Source: SIG622 sp045652245
GTDB taxonomy: Bacteria > Bacillota > Clostridia > Oscillospirales > CAG-382
Length of the DNA stretch: 41,980 bases
NCBI GenBank assembly: GCA_045652245.1
Contig: JAZRTY010000037.1
Span: 1-41,980 of the forward strand
Reading direction: 5' to 3'
Both the position numbers and the translations under genes were made by a program. The notes beneath the pieces were generated by a model, which saw only the letters and a list, made by a program, of their open reading frames with translations, was not told where the DNA came from and made no database searches. Of this stretch, positions 1 through 8,059 are shown piece by piece (within the stretch, counting starts at the first letter, position 1; every line of letters starts with the position of its first letter).

Positions 1-80
1 CCTCTTTTTTTCAAAAAAGAGGGCGAGGGGGTGGGGACGAGGAGTCCCCAAGAAAGAGGGGTACAGGGCGAGAAGCCCTG
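1..80 (-). repeat. Three-hairpin intergenic repeat, copy A (3' of nrdD)
   Basis: Reading on the minus strand away from nrdD there are three hairpins. Hairpin 1 is at 64-80 (CAGGGC/GCCCTG), hairpin 2 at 33-49 (GGGGAC/GTCCCC) and hairpin 3 at 1-22 (CCTCTTTTTT paired with AAAAAAGAGG). The linkers are C-rich: TACCCC follows hairpin 1. The same order of hairpins and linkers recurs at 6066-6169, and hairpins 2 and 3 recur at 5975-6026, with different but still paired stem bases. It probably serves as the nrdD transcription terminator region; the wider identity of the repeat is unknown to me. Confidence 0.6.
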
Positions 81-2258
81 CTATATATGAAGAACCCTCT
101 CTTTGATTTCCTGAGTTCTGCCCTGATTCCAATACTGTGTACCGATATAACCGCAGGTTCTTCTTGCGACATTCATTTTCGACTGGTCGGTATTACCACA
201 CTGTGGGCATTTCCACACGAGCTTTCCGTCCTCGTCGTTTACTACCTGAATTTCACCGTCAAAGCCACATTCGTGACAGTAGTCACTCTTTGTATTAAGC
301 TCTGCGTACATAATGTTATCATAGATAAACTTCATAATCTCAAGAACTGCATCAAGGTTCTGCTGCATATTCGGAACTTCAACATAGGAAATAGCACCAC
401 CGGGGGAGAGTGTCTGGAATTTTGCTTCAAGTGCAAGCTTTGCAAAGGCATCAATCGGCTCTGTTACGTGAACGTGATAGCTGTTTGTGATATAGCCCTT
501 ATCTGTTACGCCCGGAACTACGCCAAAACGCTTCTGCAGACACTTTGCAAATCTGTAGGTTGTACTTTCAAGGGGAGTACCGTAAAGTGAGTAATCGATA
601 CATTCGTCTGCTTTCCACTTTGCAGTATATTCGTTGAGCTTTTTCATAATCTCAAGACCGAGCGCTTCGCCCTCGGGTTCAGTCAGCTTCTTGCCGATAA
701 GGCTGTATACACATTCCCAAAGACCTGCAAAGCCGAGAGAAAGTGTTGAATATCCACCATGCAGATACTTATCGATTGTTTCGCCCTTCTTGAGTCTCAG
801 GAGTGCTCCGTGCTGCCAGAGAATGGGAGCAGCATCCGACAGAGTACCCGTAAGTCTTTCGTGGCGGCATTGAAGTGCCTTGTGGCAGATTTCCATTCTC
901 TCGTCAAAGATTTCCCAGAATTTCTGCATATCGCCCTTAGCACTAAGTCCTATATCAACAAGATTTACAGTTACTACACCCTGATTGAATCTGCCGTAAT
1001 ATTTCGGCTTTCCGTTTTCGTCAACGTATGGTGTTAAGAAGCTTCTGCAACCCATACAGGTATAGCAGTTTCCGTTACCGTTCTTGTCAATCTTGTTCGC
1101 GAGCATTATTTTTTCAGAAATATAGTCGGGTACCATTCTCTTTGCAGTACACTTTGCTGCAAGCTTTGTAAGATAGTAGTACTTGCTGTCCTCGTGGATG
1201 TTGTCCTCTTCAAGAACATAAATAAGCTTCGGAAAGGCTGGTGTTATCCATACACCCTGCTCGTTCTTTACACCCTTATATCTCTGCTTGAGAGTTTCTT
1301 CAATAATAATTGCAAGGTCGTTCTTTTCCTGCTCATTCTTTGCTTCGTTAAGATACATAAATACAGTTACAAAGGGAGCCTGTCCGTTTGTTGTAAGCAG
1401 AGTTACTACCTGATACTGTATTGTCTGAACGCCTTTTCTGATTTCATCTCTGAGTCTGTTTTCAACTATCTGTGCTTTCTTTTCGGAAGGAACGTCAATT
1501 CCTGCTTCCTGGAATTCGGCATCAACTGCCCTTGATATCTTTTCACGGCTTATCTGTACAAAGGGAGCCAAGTGTGTAAGGCTGATACTCTGTCCACCGT
1601 ACTGATTGGAAGCTACCTGCGCTATAATCTGTGTTGCGATATTGCAGGCAGTAGAGAAGCTGTGAGGCTTTTCTATCATTGTACCCGAAATTACAGTACC
1701 GTTCTGGAGCATATCCTCAAGGTTTACAAGGTCACAGTTGTGCATATGCTGTGCAAAGTAGTCCATATCGTGGAAATGGATAAGACCTCTGTCGTGTGCA
1801 TCAACGATATTTTCAGGCAAAAGTATTCTCTTTGTAATATCCTTTGAAACCTCACCTGCCATATAGTCACGCTGTACGCTGTTGACGGTCGGGTTCTTGT
1901 TGGAGTTTTCCTGCTTTACTTCCTCGTTATTGCATTCAATAAGAGTAATAATCTGCTCGTCGGTGGTGTTTGCCTTACGGATAAGGTTACGTCTGTAACG
2001 GTAGGTTATATACTTTCTTGCAATATTGAAGGCATTAAGTGCCATAAGCTGATTTTCAACAAGGTCCTGGATTTCTTCAACGCCGGGTGAACGGTTGTAG
2101 CTTGTACAAGCGTCTTCAACATTACGGGATATCTCAAGAATTTGCTCTTGCGTCAGACGTTCGGATTCTGAAACCTCGTTGTTTGCCTTTTGAATCGCTA
2201 TAATAATTTTGTTTATGTCAAATATAACTTCTTTTCCGCTTCGCTTTATGATTTTCAT
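81..2258 (-). CDS. nrdD: Anaerobic (class III) ribonucleoside-triphosphate reductase
   Basis: This 725-residue protein reduces ribonucleoside triphosphates to deoxyribonucleotides in the cytoplasm under anoxia, using a glycyl radical. Residues 1 to about 90 form an ATP-cone allosteric domain (starts MKIIKRSGKEVIFD). The catalytic barrel follows, with the C-Y-T-C-M-G-C segment near residue 400. At the C-terminus there is a Cys4 zinc site (CHECGF ... CPQCGN) and the glycyl radical loop RRTCGYIG. Length is normal for the family. The start is supported by an AAAGGAG ribosome binding site 8 bases upstream. The activase NrdG, usually adjacent, is not seen here; it may lie beyond the left edge or elsewhere. 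A strong promoter with a probable NrdR box lies upstream (2331-2359). Confidence 0.97.
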   Translation of the reverse strand: MKIIKRSGKEVIFDINKIIIAIQKANNEVSESERLTQEQILEISRNVEDACTSYNRSPGVEEIQDLVENQLMALNAFNIARKYITYRYRRNLIRKANTTDEQIITLIECNNEEVKQENSNKNPTVNSVQRDYMAGEVSKDITKRILLPENIVDAHDRGLIHFHDMDYFAQHMHNCDLVNLEDMLQNGTVISGTMIEKPHSFSTACNIATQIIAQVASNQYGGQSISLTHLAPFVQISREKISRAVDAEFQEAGIDVPSEKKAQIVENRLRDEIRKGVQTIQYQVVTLLTTNGQAPFVTVFMYLNEAKNEQEKNDLAIIIEETLKQRYKGVKNEQGVWITPAFPKLIYVLEEDNIHEDSKYYYLTKLAAKCTAKRMVPDYISEKIMLANKIDKNGNGNCYTCMGCRSFLTPYVDENGKPKYYGRFNQGVVTVNLVDIGLSAKGDMQKFWEIFDERMEICHKALQCRHERLTGTLSDAAPILWQHGALLRLKKGETIDKYLHGGYSTLSLGFAGLWECVYSLIGKKLTEPEGEALGLEIMKKLNEYTAKWKADECIDYSLYGTPLESTTYRFAKCLQKRFGVVPGVTDKGYITNSYHVHVTEPIDAFAKLALEAKFQTLSPGGAISYVEVPNMQQNLDAVLEIMKFIYDNIMYAELNTKSDYCHECGFDGEIQVVNDEDGKLVWKCPQCGNTDQSKMNVARRTCGYIGTQYWNQGRTQEIKERVLHI

Positions 2259-2330
2259 TTTATTTACTCCTTTCTTTTTCTTTCAAAAATTATATATAAA
2301 CATTAAATACGAAATTTTTGGTGCAGATAC

Positions 2331-2359
2331 ATTATATCAATATATTGTGGTTTTGTCAA
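2331..2359 (-). promoter_or_regulatory. nrdD promoter with a putative NrdR box in the spacer
   Basis: On the minus strand TTGACA (2359-2354) and TATAAT (2336-2331) are separated by exactly 17 bases. The spacer contains CCACAATATATTGA, centred on CAATATATTG (2338-2347). This closely resembles one NrdR box (family consensus about ACACWATATATWGTGT). NrdR represses ribonucleotide reductase genes in bacteria, so placement between -35 and -10 of nrdD fits repression by occlusion. The promoter is directly visible; the NrdR assignment is inferred. Confidence 0.7.
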
Positions 2360-2783
2360 GACAAAAAATACTATATTTGCGAAGTTTGTGCATTTTGCGA
2401 AATTTCGGGAATTTTGGAGGAAACAGTTTCCGGCTCTGTTTTGCCGGTCTTTTCCCTGCAAACTCCGACAGGGGTTGATATTATCCGTCTTTTTTCGATT
2501 TTTTTGTTTTTTCGACAAAATTTCAAAGATTTGCCTTTTTGGTAACTTTGACGAATTTCTTTTTTTAAATCAACATATTGTATTTACTCGATAAAGGAGA
2601 ATACAATATATTGCAAATTCAAATGACATTCTGTGAGATGTCGCAGGGGGTGCGACACAGAAAAAATTTTTTAAAATTTTTTTCAAAAAAACGGAACTTT
2701 TTACGCATTTCTTTCGTCAAAGGTAAAGGACACGCAAAGAGTCCCGAAATTTAATCAAAAAAAGAAAGGTTAAGGAATTAACA
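2360..2783. other. AT-rich divergent intergenic region with an inverted repeat and a GC hairpin
   Basis: This gap separates divergent nrdD and the 2784 lipoprotein gene. I see no gene in it. It holds an inverted repeat, CATATTGTATT (2574-2584) with AATACAATAT (2600-2609), whose right arm extends into a second CAATATATTG core (2604-2613) identical to the core in the nrdD promoter. A short hairpin TGTCGCA-GGGGG-TGCGACA lies at 2639-2657. The plus-strand promoter of the lipoprotein gene is not clear to me. The gene has a purine-rich ribosome binding site (AAAGAAAGG). Confidence 0.5.
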
Positions 2784-3311
2784 ATGAAAAAAACACTTGC
2801 ACTCTTACTTACTCTTGCTATGACAGTAGCAGTATTCGCTTCATGCGGAACAAAAAAGGCAAACGAAGAAAACAACCAGGTAGAAAACGTAGTTGATACA
2901 TCAGCTTACACACTTGATGCAGTGGTAGAGAAGATTTATGAACATAAGACACCTGAATTTATGTTTGGCACAATGCCGGTTGATCTTGAGGACGAATACG
3001 CACCCAAGACATACCTTGGACTTGATGACCTTTCAAACATCAAGGAAGCAGTTGTTTCTGAAGCTATGATAGGCTCTATTGCATACTCTCTTGTTCTTGC
3101 AAGAGTTAACGACGCAGCAAAGGCACAGGAAACAGCAGAAGCTATGAAGGCAGGCATTGACACAAGAAAGTGGATTTGCGTTGAAGCAGACGACGTAAAG
3201 ACAGCAGTTGTCGGCGACATAGTTCTTTATGTAATGATTTCTTCCGAGCTTGCAGATTCTTACACAGCACAGGATGTAGTAGACGGCTTTAATGCAGCAT
3301 TTGCACAGTAA
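2784..3311 (+). CDS. DUF4358-type lipoprotein
   Basis: This 175-residue secreted lipoprotein begins with a signal peptide, and the lipobox VFASC places the lipidated Cys at about residue 20. A low-complexity linker rich in K, E and N follows, then one compact alpha/beta domain of about 130 residues starting at YTLDAVVEKIYE. The pattern matches my memory of the DUF4358 family, small surface lipoproteins often found next to MBOAT/DHHW acetylation genes in Clostridia, as here. Function is unknown; a periplasmic-side or wall-associated role in the same pathway is inferred from the neighbours. A terminator (3333-3363) separates it from the MBOAT gene, which has its own promoter. Confidence 0.75.
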   Translation: MKKTLALLLTLAMTVAVFASCGTKKANEENNQVENVVDTSAYTLDAVVEKIYEHKTPEFMFGTMPVDLEDEYAPKTYLGLDDLSNIKEAVVSEAMIGSIAYSLVLARVNDAAKAQETAEAMKAGIDTRKWICVEADDVKTAVVGDIVLYVMISSELADSYTAQDVVDGFNAAFAQ

Positions 3312-3332
3312 GCAATAAAAACTTGCCATAGT

Positions 3333-3363
3333 GGGTGGGCAGAAATTGCTCACCCCTTTTTTT
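3333..3363 (+). terminator. Rho-independent terminator of the lipoprotein gene
   Basis: An 8-bp stem GGGTGGGC/GCTCACCC (one G-T pair) with a 7-base loop is followed by C and seven T residues, 21 bases after the stop codon of the 2784 gene. Confidence 0.85.
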
Positions 3364-3377
3364 GAAGGATTTACCAC

Positions 3378-3406
3378 TTGAAATTTTCCGTTTTACATAC
3401 TATAAT
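3378..3406 (+). promoter_or_regulatory. Promoter of the MBOAT-DHHW operon
   Basis: TTGAAA (3378-3383) and TATAAT (3401-3406) are separated by exactly 17 bases, about 60 bases before the MBOAT start codon. Confidence 0.75.
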
Positions 3407-3465
3407 ATGTGAGGAAAATAATTCTTCAAAAGAAGATAAGATAAAATTGAGGAAAGGAAACAACA

Positions 3466-4851
3466 ATGATATTTTCAAGTATTCCATTTTTGTTCTACTT
3501 TTTACCGATAACGGTAATACTGTATTTTGTGCTTCCAAAGTCGCTTCGCAACCTCGAACTGCTGCTTGCAAGCCTTGTGTTTTATGCCTGGGGTGAGCCG
3601 AAGTATGTTCTGCTGATGGCAGGCTCTATAATTGTCAGCTACGTTTTTTCACTTTTTATCGGAAAATGCGAGAAACGTTCAAAAAAGGCAAAGCTGTTGC
3701 TTTTTTGTGCTGTTGCACTAAATGTTTTAGCACTCGGTGTATTTAAATATACAGACTTTGTTCTTGCAGGTATAAATTCGATTTTCTCTCTTGATATATC
3801 GCTTCCTGGAATTGCACTGCCTGTCGGTATAAGTTTTTATACCTTCCAGTCGCTTTCCTACTGCGTTGACGTTTACAGAGGGGATGTACCGGCGCAGAAG
3901 AATATTATAAATTTTGCAGCCTATATTACAATGTTTCCACAGCTTATCGCAGGTCCTATTGTAAGATATAAGGATATAAACGAGCAGTTGACTTACAGAA
4001 CATACACCTTTGATAAGTTCTACACAGGGCTTTCAAGATTTATTATCGGACTTGCAAAAAAGGTACTTATCGCAAATCAGCTCGGTGAGCTTTGCTCGTT
4101 CTATAAGGCAACAGAGCAGCCGACAGTGCTCTTTACCTGGCTTTATGCTATAGCCTACGCACTCCACGTTTACTTTGATTTTTCGGGTTACTCCTGTATG
4201 GCAATCGGTCTTGGAAAGATGTTCGGCTTTGATTTTCTTGAAAACTTCAACTACCCCTACATCTCAAAAACGGCAACAGAATTCTGGCGCAGATGGCATA
4301 TGTCGCTCGGCACCTGGTTTCGGGATTACGTTTATATCCCAATGGGTGGCAACAGAGTTCCGTTCGGGCGTTGGATACTGAACACCTGCACAGTCTGGGC
4401 TCTGACAGGTCTTTGGCACGGTGCAAGTATGAGCTTTGTTGTATGGGGCGTTTATTTTGCAGTATTACTTATAATCGAAAAGCTGTTCTTAAAGAAATTC
4501 CTTGAAAAGCTCCCATCATTTATTTCGCACATATACCTGCTTGTAGCTGTATTTGTAAGCTTTATGATTTTTGATTCGGAAAGCTTCGCAGTTGCAGGAC
4601 AGAGAATTGCTTACCTCTTTGGCGGCAAGAATATCGCATTTTCAAGTGCCGAAACGCTGTATTATCTAAAGAGCTATGCAGTTACCTTTATTGTTGGTAT
4701 TATCGGAGCTATGCCTGTTGCAAAGCTATATCGCAAAAAAATCGGCGAGAAGACGGTTATTGAAACAGTTTTACTTGCAATTCTGCTTATAATTGTGGTA
4801 GCATACCTTGTTGACGGCTCATATAACCCGTTCTTGTACTTCAGATTCTGA
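3466..4851 (+). CDS. MBOAT-family O-acyltransferase (AlgI/DltB-like)
   Basis: This 461-residue polytopic membrane protein starts with hydrophobic helices (IPFLFYFLPITVILYFVLP). It carries the membrane-bound O-acyltransferase signature FWRRWHMSLGTWFRDYVYIPMG near residues 268-289 and the catalytic-histidine segment LTGLWHGAS near 322-330. MBOAT proteins of this type pass acetyl groups across the membrane to cell-surface polysaccharides. The start follows a GAGGAAAGGAAA ribosome binding site. The next gene (20 bases downstream) encodes a DHHW protein, the usual partner that completes O-acetylation outside the cell. The acceptor polymer cannot be read from the sequence; DltB is less likely because no dltA, dltC or dltD is present. 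Confidence 0.93.
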   Translation: MIFSSIPFLFYFLPITVILYFVLPKSLRNLELLLASLVFYAWGEPKYVLLMAGSIIVSYVFSLFIGKCEKRSKKAKLLLFCAVALNVLALGVFKYTDFVLAGINSIFSLDISLPGIALPVGISFYTFQSLSYCVDVYRGDVPAQKNIINFAAYITMFPQLIAGPIVRYKDINEQLTYRTYTFDKFYTGLSRFIIGLAKKVLIANQLGELCSFYKATEQPTVLFTWLYAIAYALHVYFDFSGYSCMAIGLGKMFGFDFLENFNYPYISKTATEFWRRWHMSLGTWFRDYVYIPMGGNRVPFGRWILNTCTVWALTGLWHGASMSFVVWGVYFAVLLIIEKLFLKKFLEKLPSFISHIYLLVAVFVSFMIFDSESFAVAGQRIAYLFGGKNIAFSSAETLYYLKSYAVTFIVGIIGAMPVAKLYRKKIGEKTVIETVLLAILLIIVVAYLVDGSYNPFLYFRF

Positions 4852-4870
4852 TATGGAAAGGAGAAAATAA

Positions 4871-5965
4871 ATGAACAAACATACAATACCGGCTATTCTA
4901 CTCTCGGGAATGATACTTACAGGCTCTGTTCTTTGTGCAGTACTTCCGAAAGCTGAATTTTCCGATAGCGAGCGAAGAAAGCTTGCGGAAATGCCGAAGT
5001 TTACACAGCAAAATTGGCTTTCTGGCAAGTTTGCAAGTGAATTTGAGACCTATGCTACAGACAATTTCCCTTTCCGTGAATTTTTCAGAAGTATTAAGTC
5101 GGTAGCAAACTACAATATTTTCTCAAAGAGCGACAATAATGATATTTATATATATGAAGACTCAATGATGAAACTCGAAAAGACTCTGAACGAGGTTTCG
5201 GTAAAGAATGCACTTTCAAAATTCGATTATCTTTACAATAAATTTATAAAGGGCAAGGCAGAAAACGTCTACACCTGCATAGTTCCCGATAAGGCGTATT
5301 TTGCATGGCTCGACGGGAAGAATATTCCGTCTCTTGATTATGATAAGCTTTTCTCCCTCATAAGAGAGGGTATGCCGTATTCTAAGCATATTGATATTAC
5401 AGACTCTCTTGCTCTTTCGGATTTTTACAAAACCGACAGCCATTGGAGACAGGAAAAAATATCTGAAGTTGCACAAAAGCTTGCTTCACAAATGGGAATA
5501 ACCCTTAGCGAAGAATATACCGAAGTGGATTCGGGTATAGATTTCAGAGGTGTCTACAGCGGACAGAGCGCAAAACCGAACAGCCACGAGAGTCTTATAT
5601 ATCTTACAAACGATACCCTTGAAAATGCAATCGTACAAAACCACGAAACAGGCAAAACGGGTGGCATCTACGACATAGAAAAGCTTAGTTCCCGTGACCC
5701 GTACGAGGTATTTCTTCACGGCTCGTGTGCAGCTATGACAATTACAAATCCAAAAAATGAAAGCGGGAAAGAGCTTATAATCTTCCGTGACTCCTACGGC
5801 AGCAGTATTACACCACTTCTGCTTGAGGGCTACTCAAAAATAACACTTCTTGATATAAGATATATGGCAAGCGATATGTGTTCGGAATTTGCTTCCTTTG
5901 ACGGAGCAGATGTGCTGTTCCTTTACAGCAGTACCCTTATAAACAACAGCGGCACCTTTAAGTAA
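4871..5965 (+). CDS. DHHW-family (AlgX/AlgJ-like) exported acetylation protein
   Basis: This 364-residue protein has an N-terminal signal or anchor helix (AILLSGMILTGSVLCAVLP). The family-typical motif RRKLAEMPKF and a Gln/Trp-rich stretch follow. The D-x-H-W motif appears as TDSHW around residue 184, and a late SGNH-like serine block IFRDSYGSS around residue 308. DHHW proteins act outside the membrane with an MBOAT protein to acetylate an exopolymer. The gene lies 20 bases after the MBOAT gene with an AAAGGAG site, so the two are one operon. Downstream is a terminator and repeat cluster at 5975-6207. Confidence 0.88.
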   Translation: MNKHTIPAILLSGMILTGSVLCAVLPKAEFSDSERRKLAEMPKFTQQNWLSGKFASEFETYATDNFPFREFFRSIKSVANYNIFSKSDNNDIYIYEDSMMKLEKTLNEVSVKNALSKFDYLYNKFIKGKAENVYTCIVPDKAYFAWLDGKNIPSLDYDKLFSLIREGMPYSKHIDITDSLALSDFYKTDSHWRQEKISEVAQKLASQMGITLSEEYTEVDSGIDFRGVYSGQSAKPNSHESLIYLTNDTLENAIVQNHETGKTGGIYDIEKLSSRDPYEVFLHGSCAAMTITNPKNESGKELIIFRDSYGSSITPLLLEGYSKITLLDIRYMASDMCSEFASFDGADVLFLYSSTLINNSGTFK

Positions 5966-5974
5966 CGAAAGCTT

Positions 5975-6026
5975 GGGGGCTCCTCGCCCCCAAACCCCAT
6001 CGCGAGCTTTTTTGTAAAAAAGCTCG
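5975..6026 (+). repeat. Hairpin intergenic repeat, copy B
   Basis: Hairpin GGGGGC-tcctc-GCCCCC (5975-5991), linker AAACCCCATCG, then hairpin CGAGCTTTTTT/AAAAAAGCTCG (6003-6026). It matches hairpins 2 and 3 of copy A with compensatory stem changes. It begins 10 bases after the DHHW stop codon. Confidence 0.6.
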
Positions 6027-6027
6027 G

Positions 6028-6064
6028 CAAAAAAAGCATAAACACGAAGTGTTTATGCTTTTTT
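6028..6064. terminator. Bidirectional rho-independent terminator
   Basis: Stem AGCATAAACAC/GTGTTTATGCT with a GAA loop (6035-6059) is flanked by seven A residues on the left and a T-run on the right, so it can stop transcription from both sides between converging operons. Confidence 0.85.
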
Positions 6065-6065
6065 G

Positions 6066-6169
6066 CATACTTTTTTTGCACGAATGTGAAAAAAGTATGT
6101 AGGGGTAGTAGGGGACGAAGTCCCTTACAAAGCAATTTAAAGTTGGGGTACAGGGGGACAAAGTCCCCC
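6066..6169 (-). repeat. Three-hairpin intergenic repeat, copy C
   Basis: Read on the minus strand: hairpin 1 GGGGGAC-TTT-GTCCCCC (6169-6153), linker TGTACCCC and about 20 further bases, hairpin 2 GGGAC-TTC-GTCCC (6124-6112), linker TACTACCCC, hairpin 3 CATACTTTTTT/AAAAAAGTATG (6099-6066). Order, linkers and the poly-T inner stem of hairpin 3 match copy A (1-80). Confidence 0.6.
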
Positions 6170-6174
6170 GAAAC

Positions 6175-6207
6175 AAAAAAAGAGAGGTCATATTGACCTC
6201 TCTTTTT
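6175..6207. terminator. Terminator of the amidohydrolase-fusion gene
   Basis: Stem AAAGAGAGGTCA/TGACCTCTCTTT with loop TAT lies immediately after the stop codon of the minus-strand gene at 6213, with a T-run on either strand. Confidence 0.9.
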
Positions 6208-6212
6208 AATCT

Positions 6213-7910
6213 TTATTTCTTGATATATCCACGTGTAGTATAGAACTTACCACCTTCTGCGTAACGCTCTCTTATTTTATTTGCAAGAGTTGTACTGCAG
6301 GGGTGCTTCTTTATCTGATATTTCTTGACGTTCCAACCGAAGACATATCTTATAATATCCTCAGTTTCCTCGCCGCATCTGTTGCCGAACATATTTCCGA
6401 ACTTCACAATATTACTGCTCTCGGGCAAAATTTCTGCAAGTGTTTCGTCAAGAAGCCAGGAATGGCAGGAAAAATACTTGAATTCGTATTCCGGATAATA
6501 TTTTGCAAAGAACTCGCGCGCCATATTGAGTGATTTTTCACACGCTTCGGGCGACAGGTCTGTATTTGCCGGAATATGAACGCCAATTATATTATCGCCC
6601 TTTGCTATACCAAGCTCAGGCTTGTCAGCCGCTGCCTTTTCAAAGCAATATTCAAGGCATCCGAGCTTATAAAGATTTCCACGCATATGTTGTATCAGCC
6701 ACGCACATTCGCCAAGATACAGCTCACCCTTGATTTCGCTCCATACATTCAGCCATTCCTTGATGTCGTTAAGGGTATCAAGGAGAATTTCCTCGGAAAT
6801 TCCTCTCTTTTTGTAATCCTCAGATAGCTTTTCGCACATAAACAAGAAAGAAAGGAAGTTTCTCTTTCCGTCTTCGCAGTTTACATCATATGTATTCGCA
6901 CTTACCGTATCCGAAACCGGTACAGTTTTCAGAGCCTTGTAAAATTCAGCATCAAAGCCCTTGTCAAAGCCGAGCTTCTTGTACCACTTTTCGATAATTC
7001 CGGGTACTTCGGGATTTTTACCGTTCCAGGAAAGGAAATTCACTCTTGACGGGAAGTCATTTACTTCAGTACTCTTGTTAAGTCCGAGGAAACGCATAAA
7101 ATTGTCATGGTACATCTTCTGAACATTCTCACGACTCACACCGAGCTTTTCAAGAATTCTGTTATCCTGGGAAATGATACCTGTTGCGTGTGCAAGGCTG
7201 TATCCTGCAGTATTACAGTCTGTACCGAACATAATGTTATCTCCGACATTATAGCCGATAGTATAAAGCTTTGTAAGCAGTTCCTCGCGGTAAATATCGG
7301 GTGTACCCGGTGTTAAATCAAAGTACATTTCAGATGCATCATCTCTCTGAGTATACGCATAAAGGAACTTACCGTAAAGAGAAATACATTCGTCAATCCA
7401 GGGCCACGAGCAATGTCCGAGCGAAAAACGCAGGCCCGTAATATCAATAAGTGCTTCAAAATTCAGAGGTCTGTTATATATTGAGGAAACACAACCGTCC
7501 CAGAGAATACCCGTGTGGAAAATTACAGGCTTATCAAGAGACGCAATCTTACGAAGAACCCTCATACACTTTTCTTCATACGGATAGTAATTACTGCAGA
7601 TCATTTTAAAAGCAACAATTCCTGCCTTTACTGCCTTTTCCACATTTTCAAGTATGTTTTCCTCATCAGGATGTATCCACATAACAGGATAAATTCTGTC
7701 CTCATAACCACGTGACCAGCCGAGCACCTTTTCAAGTCTTTCATCAAAGGTTATACTGTCGTTAAGTACCGCTCCACCGGGCTTTATAACACAAGGACTG
7801 TATGAAAAAACACAGGTCCCGTATATACCTGCCTTGTCAAGATGTTCAAGCAGCGCTTTCGGATTTGGTTCTTCAAATCTTGTGTGAACGTGCATATCAA
7901 AGATTTTCAT
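6213..7910 (-). CDS. Amidohydrolase fused to a GNAT-like acyltransferase (DUF5596-type) domain
   Basis: This 565-residue protein is probably cytoplasmic (no signal peptide). Residues 1 to about 285 are a metal-dependent TIM-barrel hydrolase (Amidohydro_2 type): HVH metal motif at residues 7-9, FHTG near 130, LGHCSWPW near 165 and FGTDCNTAGY near 228. Residues about 295-565 are unlike that family. They hold GVHIPANTDLSPEACEKSLN, AREFFAKYYPE and FSCHSWLLD followed by SSNIVKF. I recognise these as features of the acyltransferase domain family called DUF5596 or NAT_C. The family is normally a separate protein, so this is a two-enzyme fusion. Substrate unknown; sugar or aromatic acid metabolism is plausible. 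It has its own promoter (7973-8001) and paired operator-like repeats (8015-8057). Confidence 0.82.
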   Translation of the reverse strand: MKIFDMHVHTRFEEPNPKALLEHLDKAGIYGTCVFSYSPCVIKPGGAVLNDSITFDERLEKVLGWSRGYEDRIYPVMWIHPDEENILENVEKAVKAGIVAFKMICSNYYPYEEKCMRVLRKIASLDKPVIFHTGILWDGCVSSIYNRPLNFEALIDITGLRFSLGHCSWPWIDECISLYGKFLYAYTQRDDASEMYFDLTPGTPDIYREELLTKLYTIGYNVGDNIMFGTDCNTAGYSLAHATGIISQDNRILEKLGVSRENVQKMYHDNFMRFLGLNKSTEVNDFPSRVNFLSWNGKNPEVPGIIEKWYKKLGFDKGFDAEFYKALKTVPVSDTVSANTYDVNCEDGKRNFLSFLFMCEKLSEDYKKRGISEEILLDTLNDIKEWLNVWSEIKGELYLGECAWLIQHMRGNLYKLGCLEYCFEKAAADKPELGIAKGDNIIGVHIPANTDLSPEACEKSLNMAREFFAKYYPEYEFKYFSCHSWLLDETLAEILPESSNIVKFGNMFGNRCGEETEDIIRYVFGWNVKKYQIKKHPCSTTLANKIRERYAEGGKFYTTRGYIKK

Positions 7911-7972
7911 AGCATTTTTCCCCTTTTTTCTTAAGTTTTACGGGCAATAGTTATCTACTCTTACCAACTTCG

Positions 7973-8001
7973 ATTATAACAAAACATACTTTTCAAGTCA
8001 A
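7973..8001 (-). promoter_or_regulatory. Promoter of the amidohydrolase-fusion gene
   Basis: On the minus strand TTGACT (8001-7996) and TATAAT (7978-7973) are 17 bases apart. The start codon lies about 63 bases downstream of the -10. Confidence 0.85.
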
Positions 8002-8014
8002 TAAAAAGCTTTGC

Positions 8015-8057
8015 AAAAGAACTATTTTATACCTATAAAAGAATATTTTACACCTAT
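8015..8057 (-). promoter_or_regulatory. Two adjacent about 22-bp operator-like direct repeats
   Basis: On the minus strand the two units contain ATAGGTGTAAAATATTC (distal, 8057-8037) and GGTATAAAATAGTTCTTTT (proximal, 8036-8015). They abut head to tail and end 13 bases upstream of the -35. An equally arranged pair precedes the oxidoreductase promoter at 37931-37974. Two turn-spaced direct repeats beside the -35 are typical for AraC/XylS-type activators. The regulator itself is not in the window, so the family assignment is inference. Confidence 0.65.
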
Positions 8058-8059
8058 TC

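Noticed and set aside
87..590. Long plus-strand open frame opposite nrdD
   Set aside because: It is antisense to the conserved C-terminal part of nrdD, with no ribosome binding site and a Cys-rich, protein-unlike composition.
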